Source: Euwallacea fornicatus
Taxonomy: Eukaryota > Arthropoda > Insecta > Coleoptera > Curculionidae
Assembly (NCBI RefSeq): GCF_040115645.1
Contig: NW_027096029.1
Coordinates: forward strand, 186,001-250,000
Direction of reading: 5' to 3'
Length of the DNA: 64,000 nucleotides
Of the stretch, positions 24,925 to 39,365 are shown piece by piece. How positions within the stretch are numbered: the stretch's first letter is position 1; the number at the start of each line of letters is the position of its first letter. Below the pieces are notes generated by a model, which had not been told where the DNA came from, searched no databases, and worked only from the letters and a program-made list of their open reading frames with translations. Both the position numbers and the translations under genes were made by a program.

Positions 24925-26516
24925 CAACTTTCGTAACATTTCAAACTTGGAAGCTCGTTAACTTCGACAAATGATCACCAAGTTTCTTAAACGAGGTGTC
25001 AAATTAATCAGCTCCACGAGATCTTTGAGACGTCACAACAAATCATGATTGCATCTTGTTGCATTTCCAAGAAAAATAGTACTTTATGTGCTCAAACACA
25101 CAACTTTCGTAACATTTCAAACTTGGAAGCTCGTTAACTTCGACAAATGATCACCAAGTTTCTTAAACGAAGTGTCAAATTAATCAGCTCGTCGAGATCT
25201 TTGAGATGTCACAACAAATGATAATTGCATCTTGTTGCATTTCCAAGAAAAATAGTACTTTATGTGCTCAAACACACAACTTTCGTAACATTTCAAACTT
25301 CGAAGCTCGTTAACTTCGACAAATGATCACCAAGTTTCTTAAACGAAGTGTCAAATTAATCAGCTCGTCGAGATCTTTGAGACGTCACAACAAATCATGA
25401 TTGCATCTTGTTGCATTTCCCAGAAAAATAGTACTTTATGTGCTCAAACACACAACTTTTGTAACATTTCAAACTTCGAAGCTCGATAACTTCGGCAAAC
25501 AAACTCCAAGTTTCTTAAACGATGTGTCAAATTAATCAGCTCGTCGAGATCTTTGAGACGTCACAACAAATCATGATTGCATCTTGTTGCATTTCCAAGA
25601 AAAATAGTACTTTATGTGCTCAAACACAGAACATTTGTAACATTTCAAATTTCGAAGCTCGATAACTTCGGCAAACAAACTTCAAGTTTCTTAAACGAAG
25701 TGTCAAATTAATCAGCTCCACAAGATTTTTGAGACGTCACAACAAATCATGATTGCATCTTGTTGCATTTCCAAGAAAAATAGTACTTTATGTGCTCAAA
25801 CACACAACATTCGTAACATTTCAAACTTTGAAGCTCGTTAACTTCGACAAATGATCACCAAATTTCTTAAACGAAGTGTCAAATTAATCAGCTCCACGAG
25901 ATCTTTGAGACGTCACAACAAATCATGATTGCATCTTGTTGCATTTCCAAGAAAAATAGTACTTTATGTGCTCAAACATACAACTTTCGTAACATTTCAA
26001 ACTTTGAAGCTCGTTAACTTCGACAAATGATCACCAAGTTTCTTAAACGAAGTGTCAAATTAATCAGCTCGTCGAGATCTTTGAGACGTCACACCAAATC
26101 ATGATTGCATCTTGTTGCATTTCCAAGAAAAATAGTACTTTATGTGCTCAAACACACAACTTTTGTAACATTTCAAACTTCGAAGCTCGATAACTTCGGC
26201 AAACAAACTCCAAGTTTCTTAAACGATGTGTCAAATTAATCAGCTCGTCGAGATCTTTGAGACGTCACAACAAATCATGATTGCATCTTGTTGCATTTCC
26301 AAGAAAAATAGTACTTTATGTGCTCAAACACAGTACATTTGTAACATTTCAAATTTCGAAGCTCGATAACTTCGGCAAACAAACTTCAAGTTTCTTAAAC
26401 GAAGTGTCAAATTAATCAGCTCCACAAGATCTTTGAGACGTCACACCAAATCATGATTGCATCTTGTTGCATTTCCAAGAAAAATAGTACTTTATGTGCT
26501 CAAACACACAACTTTC
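24925..26516. repeat. Domain B segment matching the 24-monomer unit at offset 37
   Basis: 25,048-26,512 matches 31,560-33,024 at an offset of 6,512 bp (37 monomers) over 1,465 bases. Three to four substitutions were found: gattttt versus gatcttt at 25,727, ctttgaag versus ctttaaag near 26,005, and ctcgtcgag versus ctcgccgag near 26,071. Shared rare states are cttggaagctcg, catttcccagaaaa, ttaaacgatgtg, ctccacaag, cacaacattcg and cacagtacattt. It is a relative of the second half of the 4,224-bp tandem unit. Confidence 0.86.
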
Positions 26517-27564
26517 GTAACATTTCAAACTTCGAAGCTCGTTCACTTCGACAAATGATCACCAAGTTTCTTAAACGAAGTGTCAAATTAATCAGCTCGT
26601 CGAGATCTTTGAGACGTCACAACAAATGATAATTGCATCTTGTTGCATTTCCAAGAAAAATAGTACTTTATGTGCTCAAACACACAACTTTCGTAACATT
26701 TCAAACTTCGAAGCTCGGTAACTTCGGCAAATGATCACCAAATTTCTTAAACGAAGTGTCAAATTAATCAGCTCGTCGAGATCTTTGAGACGTCACAACA
26801 AATCATGATTGCAACTTGTTGCATTTCCAAGAAAAATAGTACTTTATGTGCTCAAACACAGAACATTTGTAACATTTCAAACTTCGAAGCTCGGTAACTT
26901 CGGCAAGTGATCACCAAATTTCTTAAACGAAGTGTCAAATTAATCAGCTCGTCGAGATCTTTGAGACGTCACAACAAATCATGATTGCATCTTGTTGCAT
27001 TTCCAAGAAAAATAGTACTTTATGTGCTCAAACACACAACTTTCGTAACATTTCAAACTTCGAAGCTCGTTAACTTCGACAAATGATCACCAAGTTTCTT
27101 AAACGAAGTGTCAAATTAATTAGCTCGTCGAGATCTTTGAGACGTCACAACAAATGATAATTGCATCTTGTTGCATTTCCAAGAAAAATAGTACTTTATG
27201 TGCTCAAACACACAACTTTCGTAACATTTCAAACTTCGAAGCTCGTTCACTTCGACAAATGATCACCAAGTTTCTTAAACGAAGTGTCAAATTAATCAGC
27301 TCGTCGAGATCTTTGAGACGTCACAACAAATGATAATTGCATCTTGTTGCATTTCCAAGAAAAATAGTACTTTATGTGCTCAAACACACAACTTTCGTAA
27401 CATTTCAAACTTCGAAGCTCGGTAACTTCGGCAAATGATCACCAAATTTCTTAAACGAAGTGTCAAATTAATCAGCTCGTCGAGATCTTTGAGACGTCAC
27501 AACAAATCATGATTGCAACTTGTTGCATTTCCAAGAAAAATAGTACTTTATGTGCTCAAACACA
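26517..27564. repeat. 1,048-base segment duplicated 15 monomers away (right copy)
   Basis: Partner of 23,877-24,924. The limits are tttcgtaac versus ttttgtaac on the left and cacagaac versus cacacaac on the right. The short remainder to 27,845 is ordinary alternating B1/B2 sequence similar to that near 17.5-17.8 kb, including the gaggagtcaaatt variant near 27,641 that is also present at 17,601. Confidence 0.87.
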
Positions 27565-27845
27565 GAACATTTGTAACATTTCAAATTTCGAAGCTCGATA
27601 ACTTCGGCAAACAAACTCCAAGTTTCTTAAACGAGGAGTCAAATTAATCAGCTCGTCGAGATCTTTGAGACGTCACAACAAATCATGATTGCATCTTGTT
27701 GCATTTCCAAGAAAAATAGTACTTTATGTGCTCAAACACACAACTTTTGTAACATTTCAAACTTCGAAGCTCGGTAACTTCGGCAAATGATCACCAAATT
27801 TCTTAAACGAAGTGTCAAATTAGTCAGCTCGTCGAGATCTTTGAC

Positions 27846-29662
27846 ACGTCACAACAAATCATGATTGCATCTTGTTGCATTTCCAAGAAAAATAGTACTT
27901 TATGTGCTCAAACACACAACTTTCGTAACATTTCAAACTTCGAAGCTCGTTAACTTCGACAAATGATCACCAAGTTTCTTAAACGAAGTGTCAAATTAAT
28001 CAGCTCGTCGAGATCTTTGAGACGTCACAACAAATGATAATTGCATCTTGTTGCATTTCCAAGAAAAATAGTACTTTATGTGCTCAAACACACAACTTTC
28101 GTAACATTTCAAACTTCGAAGCTCGGTAACTTCGGCAAATGATCACCAAATTTCTTAAACGAAGTGTCAAATTAATCAGCTCGTCGAGATCTTTGAGACG
28201 TCACAACAAATCATGATTGCAACTTGTTGCATTTCCAAGAAAAATAGTACTTTAAGTGCTCAAACACAGAACATTTGTAACATTTCAAATTTCGAAGCTC
28301 GATAACTTCGGCAAACAAACTTCAAGTTTCTTAAACGAGGTGTCAAATTAATCAGCTCGTCGAGATCTTTGAGACGTCACAACAAATCATGATTGCAACT
28401 TGTTGCATTTCCAAGAAAAATAGTACTTTATGTGCTCAAACACAGAACATTTGTAACATTTCAAATTTCGAAGCTCGATAACTTCGGCAAACAAACTCCA
28501 AGTTTCTTAAACGAGGTGTCAAATTAATCAGCTCGTCGAGACCTTTGAGACGTCACAACAAATGATAATTGCATCTTGTTGCATTTCCAACAAAAATAGT
28601 ACTTTATGTGCTCAAACACACAACTTTTGTAACATTTCAAATTTCGAAGCTCGGTAACTTCGGCAAATGATCACCAAATTTCTTAAACGAAGTGCCAAAT
28701 TAATCAGCTCGTCGAGATCTTTGACACGTCACAACAAATCATGATTGCATCTTGTTGCATTTCCAAGAAAAATAGTACTTTATGTGCTCAAACACAGAAC
28801 ATTTGTAACATTTCAAATTTCGAAGCTCGATAACTTCGGCAAACAAACTCCAAGTTTCTTAAACGAGGTGTCAAATTAATCAGCTCGTCGAGATCTTTGA
28901 GACGTCACAACAAATCATGATTGCATCTTGTTGCATTTCCAAGAAAAATAGTACTTTATGTGCTCAAACACACAACTTTCGTAACATTTCAAATTTCGAA
29001 GCTCGTTAACTTCGACAAATGATCACCAAGTTTCTTAAACGAAGTGTCAAATTAATCAGCTCGTCGAGATCTTTGAGACGTCACAACAAATGATAATTGC
29101 ATCTTGTTGCATTTCCAAGAAAAATGGTACTTTATGTGCTCAAACACAGAACATTTGTAACATTTCAAATTTCGAAGCTCGATAACTTCGGCAAACAAAC
29201 TTCAAGTTTCTTAAACGAGGTGTCAAATTAATCACCTCCACGAGATTTTTGAGACGTCACAACAAATCATGATTGCATCTTGTTGCATTTCCAAGACAAA
29301 TAGTACTTTATATGTTCAAACACACAACTTTTGTAACATTTCAAACTTCGAAGCTCGATAACTTCGGCAAACAAACTTCAAGTTTCTTAAACGAGGTGTC
29401 AAATTAATCAGCTCGTCGAGATCTTTGAGATGTCACAACAAATGATAATTGCATCTTGTTGCATTTCCAAGAAAAATAGTACTTTATATGTTCAAACACA
29501 CAACTTTTGTAACATTTCAAACTTCGAAGCTCGATGACTTCGTCAAACAAACTTCAAGTTTCTTAAACGAGGTGTAAAATTAATCACCTCGTCGAGATTT
29601 TTGAGACGTCACAACAAATCATGATTGCATCTTGTTGCATTTCCAAGAAAAATAGTACTTTA
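27846..29662. repeat. 1,817-base segment duplicated 35 monomers away (right copy)
   Basis: Partner of 21,686-23,502. The two private substitutions at 28,591 and 28,695 make this copy distinguishable. Its right end lies within 40 bases of the left end of the 4,224-bp tandem duplication, so one breakpoint region may have served both events. Confidence 0.87.
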
Positions 29663-32600
29663 TGTGCTCAAACACACAACTTTTGTAACATTTCAAACTT
29701 TGAAGCTCGTTAACTTCGACAAATGATCACCAAATTTCTTAAACGAAGTGTCAAATTAATCAGCTCCACGAGATCTTTGAGACGTCACAACAAATCATGA
29801 TTGCATCTTGTTGCATTTCCAAGAAAAATAGTACTTTATGTGCTCAAACACACAACTTTTGTAACATTTCAAACTTCGAAGCTCGATAACTTCGGCAAAC
29901 AAACTCCAAGTTTCTTAAACAAGGTGTCAAATTAATCAGCTCGTCGAGATCTTTGAGACGTCACAACAAATCATGATTGCATCTTGTTGCATTTCCAAGA
30001 AAAATGGTACTTTATGTGCTCAAACACAGAACATTTGTAACATTTCAAATTTCGAAGCTCGATAACTTCGGCAAACAAACTTCAAGTTTCTTAAACGATG
30101 TGTCAAATTAATCACCTCCACGAGATTTTTGAGACGTCACAACAAATCATGATTGCATCTTGTTGCATTTCCAAGAAAAATGGTACTTTATGTGCTCAAA
30201 CACACAACTTTTGTAACATTTCAAACTTTGAAGCTCGTTAACTTCGACAAATGATCACCAAATTTCTTAAACGAAGTGTCAAATTAATCAGCTCCACGAG
30301 ATCTTTGAGACGTCACAACAAATCATGATTGCATCTTGTTGCATTTCCAAGAAAAATAGTACTTTATGTGCTCAAACACACAACTTTTGTAACATTTCAA
30401 ACTTCGAAGCTCGATAACTTCGGCAAACAAACTCCAAGTTTCTTAAACGAGGTGTCAAATTAATCAGCTCGTCGAGATCTTTGAGACGTCACAACAAATG
30501 ATAATTGCATCTTGTTGCATTTCCAAGAAAAATAGTACTTTATGTGCTCAAACACACAACTTTCGTAACAATTCAAACTTCGAAGCTCGGTAACTTCGGC
30601 AAATGATCACCAAATTTCTTAAACGAAGTGTCAAATTAATCAGCTCGTCGAGATCTTTGAGACGTCACAACAAATCATGATTGCATCTTGTTGCATTTCC
30701 AAGAAAAATAGTACTTTATGTGCTCAAACACAGAACATTTGTAACATTTCAAATTTCGAAGCTCGATAACTTCGGCAAACAAACTCCAAGTTTCTTAAAC
30801 AAGGTGTCAAATTAATCAGCTCGTCGAGATCTTTGAGACGTCACAACAAATCATGATTGCATCTTGTTGCATTTCCAAGAAAAATGGTACTTTATGTGCT
30901 CAAACACAGAACATTTGTAACATTTCAAATTTCGAAGCTCGATAACTTCGGCAAACAAACTTCAAGTTTCTTAAACGATGTGTCAAATTAATCACCTCCA
31001 CGAGATTTTTGAGACGTCACAACAAATCATGATTGCATCTTGTTGCATTTCCAAGAAAAATGGTACTTTATGTGCTCAAACACAGAACATTTGTAACATT
31101 TCAAACTTCGAAGCTCGGTAACTTCGGCAAATGATCACCAAATTTCTTAAACGAAGTGTCAAATTAATCAGCTCGTCGAGATCTTTGAGACGTCACAACA
31201 AATCATGATTGCATCTTGTTGCATTTCCCAGAAAAATAGTACTTTATGTGCTCAAACACACAACTTTTGTAACATTTCAAACTTTGAAGCTCGTTAACTT
31301 CGACAAATGATCACCAAATTTCTTAAACGAAGTGTCAAATTAATCAGCTCGCCGAGATCTTTGAGACGTCACACCAAATCATGATTGCATCTTGTTGCAT
31401 TTCCAAGAAAAATAGTACTTTATGTGCTCAAACACACAACTTTTGTAACATTTCAAACTTCGAAGCTCGATAACTTCGGCAAACAAACTCCAAGTTTCTT
31501 AAACGAGGTGTCAAATTAATCAGCTCGTCGAGATCTTTGAGACGTCACAACAAATGATAATTGCATCTTGTTGCATTTCCAAGAAAAATAGTACTTTATG
31601 TGCTCAAACACACAACTTTCGTAACATTTCAAACTTGGAAGCTCGTTAACTTCGACAAATGATCACCAAGTTTCTTAAACGAAGTGTCAAATTAATCAGC
31701 TCGTCGAGATCTTTGAGATGTCACAACAAATGATAATTGCATCTTGTTGCATTTCCAAGAAAAATAGTACTTTATGTGCTCAAACACACAACTTTCGTAA
31801 CATTTCAAACTTCGAAGCTCGTTAACTTCGACAAATGATCACCAAGTTTCTTAAACGAAGTGTCAAATTAATCAGCTCGTCGAGATCTTTGAGACGTCAC
31901 AACAAATCATGATTGCATCTTGTTGCATTTCCCAGAAAAATAGTACTTTATGTGCTCAAACACACAACTTTTGTAACATTTCAAACTTCGAAGCTCGATA
32001 ACTTCGGCAAACAAACTCCAAGTTTCTTAAACGATGTGTCAAATTAATCAGCTCGTCGAGATCTTTGAGACGTCACAACAAATCATGATTGCATCTTGTT
32101 GCATTTCCAAGAAAAATAGTACTTTATGTGCTCAAACACAGAACATTTGTAACATTTCAAATTTCGAAGCTCGATAACTTCGGCAAACAAACTTCAAGTT
32201 TCTTAAACGAAGTGTCAAATTAATCAGCTCCACAAGATCTTTGAGACGTCACAACAAATCATGATTGCATCTTGTTGCATTTCCAAGAAAAATAGTACTT
32301 TATGTGCTCAAACACACAACATTCGTAACATTTCAAACTTTGAAGCTCGTTAACTTCGACAAATGATCACCAAATTTCTTAAACGAAGTGTCAAATTAAT
32401 CAGCTCCACGAGATCTTTGAGACGTCACAACAAATCATGATTGCATCTTGTTGCATTTCCAAGAAAAATAGTACTTTATGTGCTCAAACATACAACTTTC
32501 GTAACATTTCAAACTTTAAAGCTCGTTAACTTCGACAAATGATCACCAAGTTTCTTAAACGAAGTGTCAAATTAATCAGCTCGCCGAGATCTTTGAGACG

Positions 32601-33847
32601 TCACACCAAATCATGATTGCATCTTGTTGCATTTCCAAGAAAAATAGTACTTTATGTGCTCAAACACACAACTTTTGTAACATTTCAAACTTCGAAGCTC
32701 GATAACTTCGGCAAACAAACTCCAAGTTTCTTAAACGATGTGTCAAATTAATCAGCTCGTCGAGATCTTTGAGACGTCACAACAAATCATGATTGCATCT
32801 TGTTGCATTTCCAAGAAAAATAGTACTTTATGTGCTCAAACACAGTACATTTGTAACATTTCAAATTTCGAAGCTCGATAACTTCGGCAAACAAACTTCA
32901 AGTTTCTTAAACGAAGTGTCAAATTAATCAGCTCCACAAGATCTTTGAGACGTCACACCAAATCATGATTGCATCTTGTTGCATTTCCAAGAAAAATAGT
33001 ACTTTATGTGCTCAAACACACAACATTCGTAACATTTCAAACTTTGAAGCTCGTTAACTTCGACAAATGATCACCAAATTTCTTAAACGAAGTGTCAAAT
33101 TAATCAGCTCCACGAGATCTTTGAGACGTCACAACAAATCATGATTGCATCTTGTTGCATTTCCGAGAAAAATAGTACTTTGTGTGCTCAAACACACAAC
33201 TTTCGTAACATTTCAAACTTCGAAGCTCGATAACTACGGCAAACAAACTCCAAATTTCTTAAACGAGGTGTCAAATTAATCTGCTCGTCGAGACCTTTGA
33301 GACGTCACAACAAATGATAATTGCATCTTGTTGCATTTCCAAGAAAAATAGTACTTTATGTGCTCAAACACACAACTTTCGTAACATTTCAAACTTTGAA
33401 GCTCGTTAACTTCGACAAATGATCACCAAGTTTCTTAAACGAAGTGTCAAATTAATCAGCTCGTCGAGATCTTTGAGATGTCACAACAAATGATAATTGC
33501 ATCTTGTTGCATTTCCAAGAAAAATAGTACTTTATGTGCTCAAACACACAACATTTGTAATATTTCAAATTTCGAAGCTCGATAACTTCGGCAAACAAAC
33601 TTCAAGTTTCTTAAACGAAGTGTCAAATTAATCAGCTCCACGAGATTTTTGAGACGTCACAACAAATCATGATTGCATCTTGTTGCATTTCCAAGACAAA
33701 TAGTACTTTATATGTTCAAACACACAACTTTTGTAACATTTCAAACTTCGAAGCTCGATAACTTCGGCAAACAAACTTCAAGTTTCTTAAACGAGGTGTC
33801 AAATTAATCAGCTCGTCGAGACCTTTGAGACGTCACAACAAATGATA
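29624..33847. repeat. 4,224-bp (24-monomer) tandem duplication, copy 1
   Basis: Every base from 29,624 to 33,907 was compared by eye with 33,848 to 38,131. One difference was found: 33,282 is t (taatctgctcg), while 37,506 is a (taatcagctcg). The overlap of the two matching spans shows a direct head-to-tail tandem. Internal markers in order: ttaaacaagg, ttaaacgatgtg with cacctccacg, gtaacaattc, a second aaggtg/gatgtg pair, tttcccagaaaa, ctcgccgag, cttggaag, ctccacaag, cacaacattcg, ctttaaagctcg, cacagtacattt, ttccgagaaa with actttgtgtgc, gataactacggc, gtaatatttc and gacaaatag with tatatgttc. Confidence 0.93.
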
Positions 33848-36800
33848 ATTGCATCTTGTTGCATTTCCAAGAAAAATAGTACTTTATGTGCTCAAACACA
33901 CAACTTTTGTAACATTTCAAACTTTGAAGCTCGTTAACTTCGACAAATGATCACCAAATTTCTTAAACGAAGTGTCAAATTAATCAGCTCCACGAGATCT
34001 TTGAGACGTCACAACAAATCATGATTGCATCTTGTTGCATTTCCAAGAAAAATAGTACTTTATGTGCTCAAACACACAACTTTTGTAACATTTCAAACTT
34101 CGAAGCTCGATAACTTCGGCAAACAAACTCCAAGTTTCTTAAACAAGGTGTCAAATTAATCAGCTCGTCGAGATCTTTGAGACGTCACAACAAATCATGA
34201 TTGCATCTTGTTGCATTTCCAAGAAAAATGGTACTTTATGTGCTCAAACACAGAACATTTGTAACATTTCAAATTTCGAAGCTCGATAACTTCGGCAAAC
34301 AAACTTCAAGTTTCTTAAACGATGTGTCAAATTAATCACCTCCACGAGATTTTTGAGACGTCACAACAAATCATGATTGCATCTTGTTGCATTTCCAAGA
34401 AAAATGGTACTTTATGTGCTCAAACACACAACTTTTGTAACATTTCAAACTTTGAAGCTCGTTAACTTCGACAAATGATCACCAAATTTCTTAAACGAAG
34501 TGTCAAATTAATCAGCTCCACGAGATCTTTGAGACGTCACAACAAATCATGATTGCATCTTGTTGCATTTCCAAGAAAAATAGTACTTTATGTGCTCAAA
34601 CACACAACTTTTGTAACATTTCAAACTTCGAAGCTCGATAACTTCGGCAAACAAACTCCAAGTTTCTTAAACGAGGTGTCAAATTAATCAGCTCGTCGAG
34701 ATCTTTGAGACGTCACAACAAATGATAATTGCATCTTGTTGCATTTCCAAGAAAAATAGTACTTTATGTGCTCAAACACACAACTTTCGTAACAATTCAA
34801 ACTTCGAAGCTCGGTAACTTCGGCAAATGATCACCAAATTTCTTAAACGAAGTGTCAAATTAATCAGCTCGTCGAGATCTTTGAGACGTCACAACAAATC
34901 ATGATTGCATCTTGTTGCATTTCCAAGAAAAATAGTACTTTATGTGCTCAAACACAGAACATTTGTAACATTTCAAATTTCGAAGCTCGATAACTTCGGC
35001 AAACAAACTCCAAGTTTCTTAAACAAGGTGTCAAATTAATCAGCTCGTCGAGATCTTTGAGACGTCACAACAAATCATGATTGCATCTTGTTGCATTTCC
35101 AAGAAAAATGGTACTTTATGTGCTCAAACACAGAACATTTGTAACATTTCAAATTTCGAAGCTCGATAACTTCGGCAAACAAACTTCAAGTTTCTTAAAC
35201 GATGTGTCAAATTAATCACCTCCACGAGATTTTTGAGACGTCACAACAAATCATGATTGCATCTTGTTGCATTTCCAAGAAAAATGGTACTTTATGTGCT
35301 CAAACACAGAACATTTGTAACATTTCAAACTTCGAAGCTCGGTAACTTCGGCAAATGATCACCAAATTTCTTAAACGAAGTGTCAAATTAATCAGCTCGT
35401 CGAGATCTTTGAGACGTCACAACAAATCATGATTGCATCTTGTTGCATTTCCCAGAAAAATAGTACTTTATGTGCTCAAACACACAACTTTTGTAACATT
35501 TCAAACTTTGAAGCTCGTTAACTTCGACAAATGATCACCAAATTTCTTAAACGAAGTGTCAAATTAATCAGCTCGCCGAGATCTTTGAGACGTCACACCA
35601 AATCATGATTGCATCTTGTTGCATTTCCAAGAAAAATAGTACTTTATGTGCTCAAACACACAACTTTTGTAACATTTCAAACTTCGAAGCTCGATAACTT
35701 CGGCAAACAAACTCCAAGTTTCTTAAACGAGGTGTCAAATTAATCAGCTCGTCGAGATCTTTGAGACGTCACAACAAATGATAATTGCATCTTGTTGCAT
35801 TTCCAAGAAAAATAGTACTTTATGTGCTCAAACACACAACTTTCGTAACATTTCAAACTTGGAAGCTCGTTAACTTCGACAAATGATCACCAAGTTTCTT
35901 AAACGAAGTGTCAAATTAATCAGCTCGTCGAGATCTTTGAGATGTCACAACAAATGATAATTGCATCTTGTTGCATTTCCAAGAAAAATAGTACTTTATG
36001 TGCTCAAACACACAACTTTCGTAACATTTCAAACTTCGAAGCTCGTTAACTTCGACAAATGATCACCAAGTTTCTTAAACGAAGTGTCAAATTAATCAGC
36101 TCGTCGAGATCTTTGAGACGTCACAACAAATCATGATTGCATCTTGTTGCATTTCCCAGAAAAATAGTACTTTATGTGCTCAAACACACAACTTTTGTAA
36201 CATTTCAAACTTCGAAGCTCGATAACTTCGGCAAACAAACTCCAAGTTTCTTAAACGATGTGTCAAATTAATCAGCTCGTCGAGATCTTTGAGACGTCAC
36301 AACAAATCATGATTGCATCTTGTTGCATTTCCAAGAAAAATAGTACTTTATGTGCTCAAACACAGAACATTTGTAACATTTCAAATTTCGAAGCTCGATA
36401 ACTTCGGCAAACAAACTTCAAGTTTCTTAAACGAAGTGTCAAATTAATCAGCTCCACAAGATCTTTGAGACGTCACAACAAATCATGATTGCATCTTGTT
36501 GCATTTCCAAGAAAAATAGTACTTTATGTGCTCAAACACACAACATTCGTAACATTTCAAACTTTGAAGCTCGTTAACTTCGACAAATGATCACCAAATT
36601 TCTTAAACGAAGTGTCAAATTAATCAGCTCCACGAGATCTTTGAGACGTCACAACAAATCATGATTGCATCTTGTTGCATTTCCAAGAAAAATAGTACTT
36701 TATGTGCTCAAACATACAACTTTCGTAACATTTCAAACTTTAAAGCTCGTTAACTTCGACAAATGATCACCAAGTTTCTTAAACGAAGTGTCAAATTAAT

Positions 36801-38071
36801 CAGCTCGCCGAGATCTTTGAGACGTCACACCAAATCATGATTGCATCTTGTTGCATTTCCAAGAAAAATAGTACTTTATGTGCTCAAACACACAACTTTT
36901 GTAACATTTCAAACTTCGAAGCTCGATAACTTCGGCAAACAAACTCCAAGTTTCTTAAACGATGTGTCAAATTAATCAGCTCGTCGAGATCTTTGAGACG
37001 TCACAACAAATCATGATTGCATCTTGTTGCATTTCCAAGAAAAATAGTACTTTATGTGCTCAAACACAGTACATTTGTAACATTTCAAATTTCGAAGCTC
37101 GATAACTTCGGCAAACAAACTTCAAGTTTCTTAAACGAAGTGTCAAATTAATCAGCTCCACAAGATCTTTGAGACGTCACACCAAATCATGATTGCATCT
37201 TGTTGCATTTCCAAGAAAAATAGTACTTTATGTGCTCAAACACACAACATTCGTAACATTTCAAACTTTGAAGCTCGTTAACTTCGACAAATGATCACCA
37301 AATTTCTTAAACGAAGTGTCAAATTAATCAGCTCCACGAGATCTTTGAGACGTCACAACAAATCATGATTGCATCTTGTTGCATTTCCGAGAAAAATAGT
37401 ACTTTGTGTGCTCAAACACACAACTTTCGTAACATTTCAAACTTCGAAGCTCGATAACTACGGCAAACAAACTCCAAATTTCTTAAACGAGGTGTCAAAT
37501 TAATCAGCTCGTCGAGACCTTTGAGACGTCACAACAAATGATAATTGCATCTTGTTGCATTTCCAAGAAAAATAGTACTTTATGTGCTCAAACACACAAC
37601 TTTCGTAACATTTCAAACTTTGAAGCTCGTTAACTTCGACAAATGATCACCAAGTTTCTTAAACGAAGTGTCAAATTAATCAGCTCGTCGAGATCTTTGA
37701 GATGTCACAACAAATGATAATTGCATCTTGTTGCATTTCCAAGAAAAATAGTACTTTATGTGCTCAAACACACAACATTTGTAATATTTCAAATTTCGAA
37801 GCTCGATAACTTCGGCAAACAAACTTCAAGTTTCTTAAACGAAGTGTCAAATTAATCAGCTCCACGAGATTTTTGAGACGTCACAACAAATCATGATTGC
37901 ATCTTGTTGCATTTCCAAGACAAATAGTACTTTATATGTTCAAACACACAACTTTTGTAACATTTCAAACTTCGAAGCTCGATAACTTCGGCAAACAAAC
38001 TTCAAGTTTCTTAAACGAGGTGTCAAATTAATCAGCTCGTCGAGACCTTTGAGACGTCACAACAAATGATA
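33848..38071. repeat. 4,224-bp (24-monomer) tandem duplication, copy 2
   Basis: Second copy of the unit above, with the same marker order. After it a third, short copy begins: 38,132 to about 38,560 resembles 33,908 to 34,336, differing first at tttcgtaac versus ttttgtaac and at aagtttc versus aaatttc. It then departs at cagctccacg versus cacctccacg. Near-identity over 4.2 kb means either a very recent duplication or repeated homogenisation. A duplication made during assembly must also be considered, although the single substitution argues for two real copies. Confidence 0.92.
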
Positions 38072-39365
38072 ATTGCATCTTGTTGCATTTCCAAGAAAAA
38101 TAGTACTTTATGTGCTCAAACACACAACTTTCGTAACATTTCAAACTTTGAAGCTCGTTAACTTCGACAAATGATCACCAAGTTTCTTAAACGAAGTGTC
38201 AAATTAATCAGCTCCACGAGATCTTTGAGACGTCACAACAAATCATGATTGCATCTTGTTGCATTTCCAAGAAAAATAGTACTTTATGTGCTCAAACACA
38301 CAACTTTTGTAACATTTCAAACTTCGAAGCTCGATAACTTCGGCAAACAAACTCCAAGTTTCTTAAACAAGGTGTCAAATTAATCAGCTCGTCGAGATCT
38401 TTGAGACGTCACAACAAATCATGATTGCATCTTGTTGCATTTCCAAGAAAAATGGTACTTTATGTGCTCAAACACAGAACATTTGTAACATTTCAAATTT
38501 CGAAGCTCGATAACTTCGGCAAACAAACTTCAAGTTTCTTAAACGATGTGTCAAATTAATCAGCTCCACGAGATTTTTGAGACGTCACAACAAATCATGA
38601 TTGCATCTTGTTGCATTTCCAAGACAAATAGTACTTTATATGTTCAAACACACAACTTTTGTAACATTTCAAACTTCGAAGCTCGATAACTTCGGCAAAC
38701 AAACTTCAAGTTTCTTAAACGAGGTGTCAAATTAATCAGCTCGTCGAGACCTTTGAGACGTCACAACAAATGATAATTGCATCTTGTTGCATTTCCAAGA
38801 AAAATAGTACTTTATGTGCTCAAACACACAACTTTCGTAACATTTCAAACTTTGAAGCTCGTTAACTTCGACAAATGATCACCAAGTTTCTTAAACGAAG
38901 TGTCAAATTAATCAGCTCGTCGAGATCTTTGAGATGTCACAACAAATGATAATTGCATCTTGTTGCATTTCCAAGAAAAATAGTACTTTATGTGCTCAAA
39001 CACACAACATTTGTAATATTTCAAATTTCGAAGCTCGATAACTTCGGCAAACAAACTCCAAGTTTCTTAAATGAAGTGTCAAATTAATCAGCTCTAAGAG
39101 ATCTTTGAGACGTCACAACAAATCATGATTGCATCTTGTTGCATTTCCGAGAAAAATAGTACTTTGTGTGCTCAAACACACAACTTTCGTAACATTTCAA
39201 ACTTCGAAGCTCGATAACTACGGCAAACAAACTCCAAATTTCTTAAACGAGGTGTCAAATTAATCAGCTCCACGAGATCTTTGAGACGTCACAACATATC
39301 ATGATTGCATTTTGTTGCATTTCCAAGAAAAATAGTACTTTATGTGCTCAAACACACAACTTTTG

